64,000 bases of DNA from Rhizophagus sp. LPA8_4_AMF (GCA_021464525.1 JADRCO010000003.1:1-64000); one strand, 5' to 3'; numbered from the stretch's first letter, positions 50,118-62,145 are shown. Numbers and translations are program-made. The notes: generated by a model from the letters alone, not told the origin.

Positions 50118-50695
50118 TATATGTTAAAAAGATACTATCTGAAGATTGTTTTATGAAATTTATAACTAAGCAAGAAAGAATAAGTTTAATTAACTATAGT
50201 TCGTTGATACGGAAATTAAAAATAACGAGAAAGGACTCAAAGGAAACATGAAAATTTCGAAGAAATGGACCTGGATCAATTGTTAAATGAAATATTAGAA
50301 TCTTCTTTTAAATAAATTTTTAATTAATGAACTTATAGAATTCCGAAACTAGGTTGGATTGAGTATTCTTTTAAATATCTGAAACGAAATTGGTGTCGAT
50401 ACAACTCTCAATTGAAATAATGGTGTATTATGATTTTAATTTACTATTATCTATTTAAATAAAGTTAATAAAATTGATCTGATATTACTACATACTATTT
50501 ATATTATTTAGCAAATAGAGTATATTCGATTTATATATGAATATATCAGAAAAGAATGACAAATTTACTTTCTTAAAAGAGTCATTTATTATTAATTCAC
50601 AAAATTTTCCTAAATGTTCCAGAAACTTTTAAGGACAAGATTTCTCAAGGAAGGAGATGGAAAATCTTCTCGAATTAAAAGATATCTCTGACAAC
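50118..50695 (+). pseudogene. Decayed C-terminal module of the TPR/RING family (copy A)
   Basis: Pieces match the last three exons of the gene at 886-4961 in order: ILSEDCFMKFI with EQGEK-like sequence, LGWIEYSFKYLKRNWCRYNSQL, the EYIRFIYEY-like piece, then VPETFKDK.FSRKEMENL and ELKDIS. Frame and introns are eroded. It lies downstream of the broken kinase and upstream of the next kinase, as expected for the 3' end of an ancestral kinase...C-module gene. Confidence 0.8.
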
Positions 50696-51830
50696 TTATA
50701 ATTGTTGTTATCGTTCAGCCTGCAGATGTTCATAGACTGATATTTTTATTAAGCATAACAATAATATATGATTCACATAATTGATATAATAAAGTGGTGT
50801 AATAAAATATGGTGTGAATGAAAAATTTAGGAAAAGTTTAATAAAGCTTATAAAGTGGATTAAAAATAGCATAAAAAATGAAATTGAATATTTTTTTGCT
50901 TTGTCTGTGCAGAACAGCAGAAGCGGATTCATAGCTTGTGTACGAATATCCATTTTTCGTTCAAAAATTTCAAAAGGAATTTATTATTTTAATTCTTTGC
51001 TTTCGTGAATTTCATCATCCTAAAAATATGATTTAAAAAATATTGATTTTTTTTGAGCAAGAAATATTCATAAAGATGTTTGTTGTATAAAATATTGCCG
51101 ATAGATTAAGGTTGATACCAATTATACTCGTGAATTCACTAACCGTATAAAATATTTTATGTGGGGATAAACCTCTAACTTTTCTTAGAAGTGTTAAACA
51201 TCAATAAAATTAACTATTTTGATTATTTGTCATTATTTAAAATGATCATGATATATATTTTTATTAAAAAAATTAATAATTTTTAAATGATAAAGTTAAA
51301 TTTTTAAAAATTCAAATAAAAAAATATAAAGTCGCATCCTTGTCTAAAAAATTTATCGTCCAGTTAAATCCTTTTGGATATGTTGTAGACCAAACTTGAA
51401 ATGCCTAAATTATTCGCCCATTCTAATAATGCCTTAAAACTGTAGCAGCGATGATCTCCTAATTTGGGCCGATGGGACGATTTGGGACGTAGTTTGATTA
51501 GGTCTACAGATGATTCACAAACATTTTGATTTCGAACTGCCCTGATATTAACGAATTTGATCGGCAACAAATATTATCATAAAAAAATTTTTTTTGAAGT
51601 TCATAGGTAAATAACTGCGCCATACGATTTTTGTGGAAATTATATAATCTTACATAATCGAATTGATCTGCTGTAGTAACCGTACTTGCAATACGTTACA
51701 GAAAAATTGTGTGACGAAAAGTTAATTTATAAACGTTCTGAAGGAATATACATATTTTTTTTTTTAACTTCTAGAGAAATTTGTGAAATCTACATTAATA
51801 AAGGCATATAATAAGAGGACTAAAAAAAAA
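50696..51830. repeat. Shared 5' flank of the tandem kinase units
   Basis: Stretches here recur upstream of the other kinase copies: gagcaagaaatattcataaag (51054) versus 58572; ataaagtcgcatccttg (51330) versus 48650 and 58790; ataactgcgccatacg (51610) versus 48725 and 63195. Between the last two lies a unit-specific insert (51365-51590) with a minus-strand open frame of unknown kind. These are the flanks of a tandem gene duplication. Confidence 0.75.
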
Positions 51831-54800
51831 ATGCCAGACAACTCTAAGATAAAAGATTTAAATTATTACATGAATTGGTTAAATTATTCACTATCTGAGG
51901 AACATATCAGATATTATGAATATTCAGACTTCACAAACATTCAGCATATAGGAAAAGGTTCATACGGAAACGTTGTTCGTGTTAGTTGGAAAAATTCTAA
52001 TCGTCTTTTTGCCATAAAATCTTTTAATGATAATGAACAAACTCTTAAGGAAGTTGTAAAAGAGGTACGATTTTTATAATTATTTATAATTCTCAGGTGA
52101 ATAAGCTTTAACACCAGTATTTTCCTATAGTTGAAATTGATTCGGAGCGTTGATGACCATGAAAATATTATAAGACTCTATGGAATCACGAAAATGGAAG
52201 GTGGTATTGGGAATATTATATATATAATGATGTAATGATTGTTAATTTATTTTTCTTGTTAATACAAAAATTTAGATACAACTTATCAAACGAATAAGTA
52301 TTCTTTAGTCCTAGAATATGCTAATAATGGTACACTAAATACTTATTTAAATGAGTATTTCAATAAGCTTGATTGGAGTGACAAATATCGCTTAGCATTG
52401 CAATTGACCAGCGCTGTGGAATTTTTACATGAAAAAAGTATTATTCACCGTGATCTGGTAATTTTGATTTGTAATTCCCCGCTATTCTAAGTTAATTTAT
52501 TTTAATACATTTTTTTTTTTAATTAAAAGCACGCAGGTAATGTACTTGTACATCAGAATAATATTAAATTAGCAGACTTTGGGTTATCAAAAAAAATCGC
52601 TGAAGCGTCAAGTGATATGTCAAAGATACTTGGCATAATACCTTATGTTGACCCAAAAAAAATCAATAATCAAAATTATGAATTAAGTAAAAAATCTGAC
52701 GTATATAGTATTGGAGTTTTAATGTGGCAAATTTCAAGTGGACATGAACCATTTAAGAATGGGGGTTTTGATTATGATGCACGCTTAATTTTGTCTATAT
52801 TAAATGGGAATAGAGAAGAAATGATTGATGGGACTCCTACGGAATATAACAAATTATATACAGGTAATATTTTATTCTAATATGTATTCTAAAGGGCTAT
52901 TTCTTGCAAACATTCTGTTATTATAATATTAATTTATTAATTATTAGAATGTTGGAAATATGAACCAAATGAACGTCCAAGTATAGAGGATGTTGTTTTA
53001 GCTCTTAGAAAAATGATTTTTCCAAATCAAAATGATGCGATTATAATTAAAAAGGAAGAACCAGAAAAATATAAATCAATTTCATATTTAAGCAAGAGAA
53101 CTATGGATATGAATAATGATTTAGTAGATGTCAAATCATTAAATATTAATGAATATGAAAATGAAGTAATAGTGGAGACTGAAAATAGCCCATCAACTGT
53201 GTCAAATAAAGCTGGGTCATCAATAGATGATACAAATTATTTTGGAAATGCATCACCTCTTAAACTAGAAAAAGAGGAACTTATAGATAACATTTATGAA
53301 AAGAAAGAAATAGAAAAATACAAGACAAATTCGAAGTTAATTAAAGAAACTGTAAATAATGATTTAACGAATGATGGTCTTGGATTAAATTTTGATGAAT
53401 ATGAATGCAAAAGTGAAATAATAGTGGAGTCTGAAAATAATTTATTAAGTGCATCAAATCAAGCAATAAACCCATCAACAGAAGACATGTGTATTTATAG
53501 AAACCAATTACTTCACAAATTAGAAAATGAAGGATTTATTACACCAGACGAAAAAGTAAAAGAGCTTGTAAAGGAATTGACTGAACCAAAATTTTTATAT
53601 GCTCTAAAGCTACTTTTTGAAAACTTACAGAATAAATTTTCATCCCAAATATTGATAAATTCATTAAAATCATTAGCAAATCCGACTTTATTTGATTATT
53701 ATTCAGAAGAAAATGTGATGAGATTGGAATTACATTTACGAACCTGGATGGCTGTTTTGGAGCGTATAAATTTTTCAAATCCACCAATAGTTCTTAGTAA
53801 AGATCTTTTAAATAAAGTGTGCAATTCTTTAGCAAAATTTTCTGAAATTTATTATAAAACAATACATGTTGTTGGAGATAAAAGGTATAACTATAACATA
53901 GATTTTTTGTTAATTTACTTGCAAGATATGCTATATAGTTTGTGTGATGATGTAACTTGGTTTCAAGAATTTCTAGGGAGAGTTAAAGATATGTTAAAAA
54001 CTACTTTAAATATTACATCATCATTGAAAGTTACTATCTCAGATGAAAATCATTCAATTGAATCAATGATTATACAATTACATAAAGATATAAGTTATAA
54101 ATATTCAGTAGCATCTTATTTTATTGATTGGAAAATTATATTAATAATTCAGCATAATCTTTTTACCTGGTCTGTAGATTCTGAAAAAGTAATTAGTAAA
54201 AAATATGCAGAAAAGATATTAATAGAATATATTTGGAGATTTTTGCAAAGAGAATGGATCAATATTGCTGATAAATCTATTTTAGATTCTCAAGTAAAAT
54301 TTGATATAGTACCAGATAAATTTACAGAAGCATTAAAAAATACTGGAAATTCCTTAAATGATTTTACAAAAAATGAACCTTTTGTATTGCCATATATTTT
54401 GTGGTTTGGATTATTGGATCTTACACAAAATCTTATTCAAAAATCTACACAAATAGCTACATATAGTCTTTGTTATTATCTGGCAATTGAATCACTTAAT
54501 AAATCTTCAAGTAGTTTTATTCAATTCAAAGCAATTGAAATATTATTACATTTACATAATATTGATAATCAAATGTTTTCAATAATTGAAAATGATTTTG
54601 ATCAATATACTCAGAAACTGAATAAAAACAATTCAACTAATTGTTCAGAAAAATTTCAAAATTTATTAATGTTTGCTAAAGAAAAATATTTTAAAGATTA
54701 TAAAATTCTAAATGATATTGAAAAGAAAAAGGGAAAAGAAAAATGTTTAAATCAAGATATTGTATATACAAAAGAAAAAATATTATTTAATATTATAAAT

Positions 54801-55934
54801 GTTATAGCAAATGAAATGACTTGTCCAATTAGTAGTAAGTCAACAGCAGATCAATTATGTATTTTAAAATGTCAACATATATTATTATTGAAAAATTTAA
54901 AAAAATTGAAAGTAAAGCAATGCCTTAAATGTCAAGAAAAATTTGAAGATGATGATATTAGATATTTACCACAGAATACTATTTATAAAAATTTAATACA
55001 GTTCTTTGAAGTACCAACTATTGAATTAGAAAATTCAAGTGATCAATATAATAATGATTTGAATGATTCAGAAGTTGTTCTTAGTACTAATAAAATTAGA
55101 TGGTTATTTTATTTATCATTTTTTGGAATAGTTTTATTATTATTATTATCTTTAAATATTAAATTTGGACAAGAAAATAAATCTTTTATAGATTACTTTT
55201 TTTTGAAAGGTGAAAAAGCATTGGAATTAATACGTAGTAAAGCACATGAAATTGGAAAAAAAGAACTAGGAAAATATTCTCAAAATAAGTTGAATAGAAT
55301 TGATTTTGCTTTATATTCAAGTGGTGCAAAAATTATTACTAAATATACTAGTGAAACATATGAACAATGGCCTGATGATTGGTATAAAAAAATTCTTGCT
55401 TTTATAACTGGTAAAGGAATCTCTCGTGGTAAACCTCCAAAGACAGCAATTTCTCCTGATACTAATATTGGACAATGTTGGCCATTTTCTGGACAAGAAG
55501 GTCAATTGGCTGTATTACTTAATAGAGAAGTTTATGTTACAGCTGTTACTTATGATCATATTAGTAAAGATATTGTTACAGATGATATGATAATATCTGC
55601 ACCAAAAGATTTTGAGGTGTGGGGTATAGGTGATGTAGATAATGATAATGAATTTAATATATCAAATTATTTGAATTATTATTTATACAATGAAAATAAT
55701 TGTAAAACACATTTAAATAGTTCAAATCATTGTTTATTTTTAGGTAATTTTACTTATGATATTAATGATTTACCTGTACAAACTTTTGAATTACCAGAAA
55801 AATATGATATACCTATAAGAATTATCATTATGAAAGTAATTAATAATTGGGGTAAATCTGAATACACTTGTCTATATCGGTTTCGAGTACATGGTAAATC
55901 TGCTAAATCTACTGTATTTGTTAAACAAGGTTAA
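51831..55934 (+). CDS. Protein kinase-RING-transmembrane-SUN domain chimera
   Basis: Exons 51831-52064, 52131-52200, 52276-52457, 52530-52863 and 52948-55934 join in phase to 1,268 residues. Kinase (about 26-295): [68 protein letters not shown] linker (about 305-470) holds two imperfect copies of one unit. The helical domain (about 480-850) and RING (about 898-945; CPI, LKCQH, CLKCQEK) match the TPR gene at 0.9-5 kb. One transmembrane helix follows (about 990-1011, [17 protein letters not shown]), then a SUN domain (about 1056-1262; [47 protein letters not shown]). SUN domains sit in the nuclear-envelope lumen and bind KASH partners, so the kinase and RING would face the nucleoplasm (inference). 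The last exon runs from the kinase end through SUN without a break. The start MPDNSKIKD matches the neighbouring copy at 63406. Confidence 0.9.
53045..53535 (+). repeat. Duplicated linker unit in the SUN-kinase
   Basis: Two adjacent units of about 80 residues are similar: [18 protein letters not shown] ... [16 protein letters not shown] ... LKLEKEELI, then [17 protein letters not shown] ... [18 protein letters not shown] ... HKLENEGFI. The second runs straight into the domain shared with the TPR gene. An in-frame tandem duplication is the simplest reading. Confidence 0.65.
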
Positions 55935-56101
55935 AGGTTAAGCTTAGCAAAACAAATAATTAATCAAATATATATGCATATATGACTGACTAGACATGCC
56001 AGTAAAGTGGATAATTATTAAAGCTAACATTATGATGGGATGTAAGAAGAAGATAATTCATTTTTAATAAATATTTATTGTATTATTATTATAGGATCAT
56101 T
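55935..56101. other. 3' flank of the SUN-kinase gene
   Basis: AT-rich 3' flank without a recognised gene, leading into the repeat region. Confidence 0.4.
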
Positions 56102-57235
56102 TTAATGCTCACCGGAGGTGAAATTCACCAGGAGGTAATTTTTACCATATCACGTGATTTATTTTTTTTATAATAAAATTTAAATTTTTTTGATTTTGAT
56201 AAAGACTAAAAAAAAATAAAATTTTTCCAATTTTTAATACAGCATTGTATAATAAAGATTAAAATAAAAATACAATATAAATGAATAAAAATGTGTAGAA
56301 TTTTCTTCTTTCTAATGAATATTTTATTAAGATTATCAATATAACAAAGTAGGCATCTGGAATTATGCATAAAAATAAAATTTGTGAGTTAGTACCGTTA
56401 GCAAAATACATATAACTTTATAAGCATTAACTGTAACATCATGAAATTGAGATCCTAGCAGTTTTGAATCCACTGAACAATATTCACTTAATAGAGAAAG
56501 TCTATTTACTTTGACCAAAGTGTTTCCCGAATGCTCTGAAGTTAAAAACAAAAAAATAAATTCGTGAGTTAGTACCGTTAGCAAAATACACATAACTTCA
56601 CAAGTATTATCTATATCTTCATGAAAATTGAGATTCTAGCAGTTTCGAACCCGCTGAACAACTTTCTATTAATAAATAAATTCGATTTACTTTGACCAAA
56701 GTGTGCTTCATTCGCTCTGAAGTTACAAAACAGTTTGGAGTTAGTACCATTAGCAAAAATACACATAACTTCACAAGTATTAACTGTACCTTCATGAAAA
56801 TTGAGATCCTAGCAGTTTCGAATCTGCTGAATAACTTTTACTTAATAAAGGAAGTCAATTTACTTTGACCAAAATGCTTCTCATATGCCCTAAAATTAAT
56901 AAATAAAATTGAAAGTTCAAAATTAATACTTTTATTAAAAATATAGGTTTCTTCATAAATATTTTATCTAACCTTATGAAAATTGAGATGTATAGGTTTA
57001 ATAATGTATTTAAACAGAAGTTTTAGCAAAAGTAAAGATTGTTTACAAAAAACAGTTTGGGAGAGTTTTTTTTTAAAAAAAATTATCTATATCTGATAAA
57101 CAAGACATATGCATTATGAAAATCAAGGTAAAATTCACCGGAGGTGAATTTCACCTTAAAATTTATTAAATTTATGCATAATGTAAATTGCAGTAAAATT
57201 CATCCCGGTAAAATTCACTGGAGGTGAATGTAAAA
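56102..57235. repeat. Region bounded by GGTGAA/TTCACC palindromes
   Basis: TCACCGGAGGTGAAATTCACC-like palindromes lie near 56109-56131, 57132-57150 (AATTCACCGGAGGTGAATT, perfect) and 57213-57229. They enclose the tandem repeat at 56386-56960. The whole could be one element with palindromic ends, or a hot spot of small hairpin repeats. Confidence 0.45.
56386..56960. repeat. Tandem repeat of about 175-180 bp, 3+ copies
   Basis: GAGTTAGTACCGTTAGCAAA recurs at 56386 and 56566, and with one change at 56738. Each is followed by acataactt...aagtatta, atgaaaattgagatcctagc and actttgaccaaagtg. A fourth, eroded unit starts near 56915. Periods are 180 and 172 bp. It is non-coding and satellite-like. 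Confidence 0.85.
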
Positions 57236-57719
57236 TTAATCTATTATTGTATATTTTTACTATTTTTTTTTTTTTGTGAAAAATAAAATTATATATAATA
57301 TATATTGTTATGTAAAAATCTGTATGTTGTAAACTGGATGGATAATTTATATCTCCAAAGGTATTACATAATACTGATTGGGATTATCTGTTATATTTAT
57401 TATTTTTATTTAGCATTTTATATTTATTATTATATTATATTATTGTATTATTATTTTCATTATTATTGAATTAATATTAATATTGAACAATTATTTAATA
57501 AAAGTTATTTATTTTATTTATAAGTACTTAACAAATTATATATAATTGAAATTTTTAAAATATTATAATTTGTTAAATAACTAATAACATAATAAAAGTT
57601 TATTTTATTTCAAACTTTATTAATTTATAATTGATTTGTTACGTAATTACATTAATTAACTTTATTACTTAAAATGTCAGAAAGGAATTTGTCTTTTAAG
57701 AGTAAAGTGTTTAGTTTTA
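57236..57719. other. AT-rich spacer
   Basis: AT-rich low-complexity sequence between the palindrome-bounded region and the fossil C-terminal module; nothing recognised. Confidence 0.45.
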
Positions 57720-58350
57720 TTTGTTCCAAATTTTATGCATCTTATGCATATTGTCATTGAATTATTTGGAAAATGAAAAAATAAAGATATTATCTAAAGA
57801 TTGCTCTATATATTTATAGTTAAGTGAAAAGGAGTAAGTCTAATTAACTATTAGTATTTTTAATTAAATTTTAATTAATGAATTGATTTCAAATCTGTTC
57901 AAGAAAAGCATATTTTAAAATATGGATATGTCAAAACTTGAAGGATTAGGTTGGAATGATTTTTTCTAAAATAATATATATTTTAAAAAAGTTTCAAAGC
58001 AAACGCTTAGAAACTTACCGTTTTCCAATGTTCTGAACCCCAAAAATCCTACAAGGAAAAAAAAAGTATAGGCGAATATTCTTTTAGGATGTCTGAAACC
58101 ATTACAGAGAAATAGTTACGACCTTCAAGTGAAAGTAAATGGTTATACTATTATTTTATTTACTATTATTTAATTAAATAAAATTAATCTTATCTTATAT
58201 CTGATATTATTACATATTATTCAGCAAATAGATTATATTCGATTTATCATTTACTACCAATTCACAAAATTTGCCCAATTGTTCCAGAAGCTTTTAAGGA
58301 CAAGTATTTCTCAAGGAAGGAGATGGAAAATCTTGAATTAAGGTATCATC
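57720..58350 (+). pseudogene. Decayed C-terminal module of the TPR/RING family (copy B)
   Basis: Downstream of the SUN-kinase, pieces match the C-terminal exons of the gene at 886-4961: IIWKMK, ILKYGYVKT-like and LEGLGWND, QIDYIRF, HQFTKFAQLFQK-type sequence and KDKYFSRKEMENLELR. Reading frames are lost. Its position suggests it was the 3' end of this gene before the SUN domain took over. Confidence 0.78.
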
Positions 58351-58850
58351 GATAGCTTATAATTATTACACATTGATTACTATTTACTGAATTTGGATGT
58401 TTGAATGTCTTTTTGCTTTGGCTGTGCAGATTCGTAGGGAAGTGAAACCATAGCCTGTATACAAATATCCAATTTTTCATTCAAAAATTTAAAGGAATTT
58501 ATTATTTTAATTATTAAATAAACTTTGCTTTCATGAGAATAAAGATTTTTTTTTTTTTTTTTTTTTTTTTTGAGCAAGAAATTTTCGTAAAGAAGTTTAT
58601 TGTATAAAATGTTGCTGATTGATACCAATTCACTAATCGTATAAAACATTTCATGCATGAGTTAAATCTCTACCTTTTCTTAGAAAAGTTGAAATAACTA
58701 TATGTTTACTTTGTCATTAAAATATTAAACATAAAAAACTATAATTTTCACACGAAAGTAATTTAGAAATTATAATAGAAAAATATAAGATCACATCTTT
58801 GTTTGAAAAAAATTTGTTGTCCAGTTAAATTGCATATCCTTTTATTACTT
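58351..58850. repeat. Third copy of the tandem-unit 5' flank, first half
   Basis: Matches 50710-51370: gtatacaaatatccaatttttc, gagcaagaaattttcgtaaag (58572), aaaaatataagatcacatc and gtccagttaaatt. It includes a pure T run of about 27 near 58545-58571. After about 58850 the match stops and resumes at about 63180, so about 4.3 kb was inserted here. Confidence 0.75.
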
Positions 58851-60109
58851 TTAAACATATTATCAATCTATATAACTAAAAATTTGTTACGTTAAACTTT
58901 AGATTATCCTCTGTATGCGCCTGATCTATTCCGTATTTATTATTTTGATTGACTGTTGGCCAATCAGTTTTTTTTTTCAAGCCTGATTTTTTTTTTAATA
59001 TTACAGTATTAATGTTTTTTTTGGTCTTTTTTCAAAACTAATTATTCTTTTTCCTTTATAATCTAAATAGTGATATTTTTTCTTGGTTTTTCTCATTCTT
59101 TCAGCGTGTATTAAAGATAACAAATCATTGTAAGATTTTATTTCTGTTGACGTATCTGACGTGAGAAAAGCATTTGAATTAAGTGTAAGGAGTTCTATAA
59201 ATTTTCCTGGGGAATCTAAGGTTTCCATTAAATCATTTTTGCATTCTGGGCATATCACTAGTGATAATTAAATGAAGGAAACGAAATTTGTCTAATTGCA
59301 AAAACACGGTTGACACATAGTTATCTTACTTTATCTCAATGTTTTTTTTACTTTATTTTTCTAGAAGGGAATTATATTTGATAAATAAAATAATAAGAAA
59401 GAAATTGATTTCCATAAAAAATAATTATATTAGAATATTTGCTATGTAGACCCTATAAAAAATTTTATTTGCTATTTCTATAAAAACTCCGTAAAAATGA
59501 GCCATTCACGGATCCATTCACGGAAAATGAAAATAATTCGATAAATTCCGTGATATAAGGTTATTAATTCCGGAAATATGAGCCTTTTACGGAAAAAAGA
59601 TGTAATATAAAAAACGGATCGACTTTTTTTACAGGGAGAATCTTGTGGTGCAGAATTAACACTATAAATGGACATATTATACATCTGTTTATGAATAATT
59701 TTATTATTAATTAATAGAAATTTCTGACGCGTTTAATAAAGCATGAAAAATTTATTGGCAATTGGTTTTATTATTCAATTTCTTTTTTTTTTTGTGTATT
59801 AATATTCGATTATATAATCAACTTATAATTTAGAAAATTCCTTTGCACAAGTATCATAAATGAATATTCATTCATTGAACGTTAAAATTTTTTGAACAAA
59901 CATTTTTTTATTAATTATTTATGACAATTCTAATTTTATATCTGAAAGATTACTATTTTCGGAAAAGTAATTTATATTGAAATATTTAAATTAGTTTTCC
60001 TCTTAAACATTATTCCTAATTGTATTCAAGTTAATAAAAAAATATTATATTTAAAAGAATTTCATTTTATTTCTGAAAAAAAGGTCTCACAATCACATTA
60101 TTACATCAT
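58851..60109. other. Inserted block with an unclassified exon-like stretch
   Basis: On the minus strand, an open stretch 59258-59001 follows a tcactag acceptor-like site and reads ICPECKNDLMETLDSPGKFI ... RMRKTKKKYHYLDYKGKRI. It looks like a real exon or gene remnant, but no family is recognised. Near 59487 and 59569 a 24-nt imperfect direct repeat occurs (CCGTAAAAATGAGCC / CCGGAAATATGAGCC). Confidence 0.4.
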
Positions 60110-60398
60110 AATGTGTCAACCGTGGTGTCTAAAATCACGCTGATTACAAACATAGGAGTATCTCCATAGGAAAAATCATTAGTGGAGATTTTTAAGTGAA
60201 ATTTTGAAACTTTTTTTTATTGGATCTTCTGTCACATAAACAGGGTTTCACATAAAATGAGTTACTATTTAAAATTGCTTTTGCGAAAATTATAATTCTC
60301 AAATTCTACTAAAATTTTCACATTTTTAGCAATATTGAATGTAATTTTTCAGATATGCCTTAATTAAATTATGTAAAAAAATTTAAAATTAATTAATA

Positions 60399-61506
60399 TT
60401 AGTAGTAACCCGTTGCGCTGCGCCGGGATGGGAATATGCCCATAAGTAATAATAATGTGTTTACTCAAAAATAAAGAAATATAAAATACAAATAAAAATA
60501 TTTTTAAAAACAGTAAAAAAAAAAGATCATACTAACTGGAGCTAATCAGAGTTTAATTAACAGTTTTGTGAAATATTCTTATTTTATTTTATTTATTATT
60601 TATATGTATTTTTTATTGATGATGGTAAATTAAAAAAAAAAAATTTTGAAAAAAAATTAGTAAAAAATAATAAAATAATTATTAAAAATAGATTCTGAAA
60701 AAAAGCACTTACCTTAGTACAGTAGCATCCAATCTAACCACCCGATCCTGATCTGAGCCTAAAAGACGAAGGAATGAAAAAAAAATTTATTAAGAGGAAA
60801 AAAGGTATCAAAAAATAAAAGAAATGGCGTATTACCATGTTCAATCTGATCACCTGATCGCTGATCCAAACCTAAATAAGGAAGAGTGAAAAAAAAATTT
60901 TTCGGTTTCAAAGCGAAAGAAGAAAGGAGAAAGAGAAAGGTTTAAAAACCAAAAATATTTGGAAAGAAAAGAACTGAAAAAAGATCAGTTCAAAAAGTTC
61001 AAAAAAAAGAAAAAAAGGAAATTAAAAAAGGAACTGAAAAAATTTGAAAGGGAAAATTAAAAAAAGGGGATGGGCAAAATACAAACTAATTTTCGTTAAT
61101 TAGCAAAAAAAGGTTTCTGATTAAAATTGGGAGACAATCTGGAATATGCCAATCAAATTGTCCGATCAAATCATCCAAGGTAACACGGGACCTGCCGATC
61201 AAGCTGCCCGATCAAAATCCATTCAAGCTAACAAAAAATGGTTACTCCTACGGACACATCAGGAGTCAACTGTAACAACTGTAATTTCATCACGTGACAG
61301 TGCATTAAAGTAGGATCGACACATATTTATGTGGGTGCACATGACGTTCCTGATGGGTTTGTAACTTTTCACAAAAAACGGGATAGATCAAGCGCAAACA
61401 AATCACACATTACACAATTCAAATTATTTATACAGAGTAATCTAAGTATCACCAAATTTTTTTAGTATATAGTAGATAGATAGATAGATAGATATAGTAG
61501 ATAGAT
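60399..61506 (-). mobile_element. Non-autonomous Helitron
   Basis: On the minus strand the 3' end carries a GC-rich hairpin (60409-60427 on the plus strand, CCCGTTGCGCTGCGCCGGG) followed by TTACTACTAA at 60399, next to T, matching the Helitron CTRR|T rule. The 5' end is TCTACTATATACTAAAAAAA from about 61476, or from 61506 if the GATA/TATC microsatellite is inside. The TCTACTATA start is typical. No Rep/helicase is encoded in the 1.1 kb. It sits inside the long-TIR element. Confidence 0.65.
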
Positions 61507-61755
61507 TTTCAAATAGATGATATGCACTGGAAATCTGGTTAGCAGGTAAGTTTAGAATTTTACTGATAATTCATTTCACATACTAATTCTTCAATTTGTT
61601 TGACAATAGTGGCAAAGCAATTACCATCCTGATTATTGAGAGTGATAATTAATTGCTCTATTTCTTGGTTACAATGCCTTCAAATATTATTAAGTATAAG
61701 TGGTTTATTTCAATTCTGGAGTGCATATTTTAGTTGTATTTATCATTTATTAGTT

Positions 61756-62145
61756 TAGAGTTTCAATCCGTTAAGCTGACGGATAAACGGATAGGGTGGG
61801 TTTTAAATATATTTACATTATCAGGCTAAATTCAAATAAGAATATCAGATGACTACCCCACAGTATAGTCTGATAAATTATAAATCGACCTGAGCTAATA
61901 GATATTAGGCGCTACAGATCAGGAATTAACTCAATTATCTGGCTTATCTGTTTATCCGTGCAAATAATCGGATAAATAAAGTTTGCGGTAAAAATATATA
62001 TTAACTCGAGCCAGATTTATAATCTACCAGGTTATACTGCGTGATAGTCATCTGATACACTAATTTGAATTTATCTTTATATATTCAAATATACATATAA
62101 AACGTCTTATCCGTTTATCCGCCAGCTTAACGGATTGAAACTCTA
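61756..62145. mobile_element. hAT foldback element with 8-bp duplication
   Basis: A 390-bp element with 38-bp ends (TAGAGTTTCAATCCGTTAAG) that differ by one base between the arms, flanked by TATTAGTT at 61748-61755 and 62146-62153. Similarity between arms goes on inward in diverged form (ATCAGATGACTA, CAGTATA), so most of the element can fold on itself. The TAG start and 8-bp duplication fit the hAT class. It is non-coding and nested in the long-TIR element. Confidence 0.85.

Noticed and set aside
61476-61506. GATA microsatellite as a regulatory site
   Set aside because: It overlaps the probable Helitron 5' end and is simpler as slippage of the terminal TCTA/TATC sequence.
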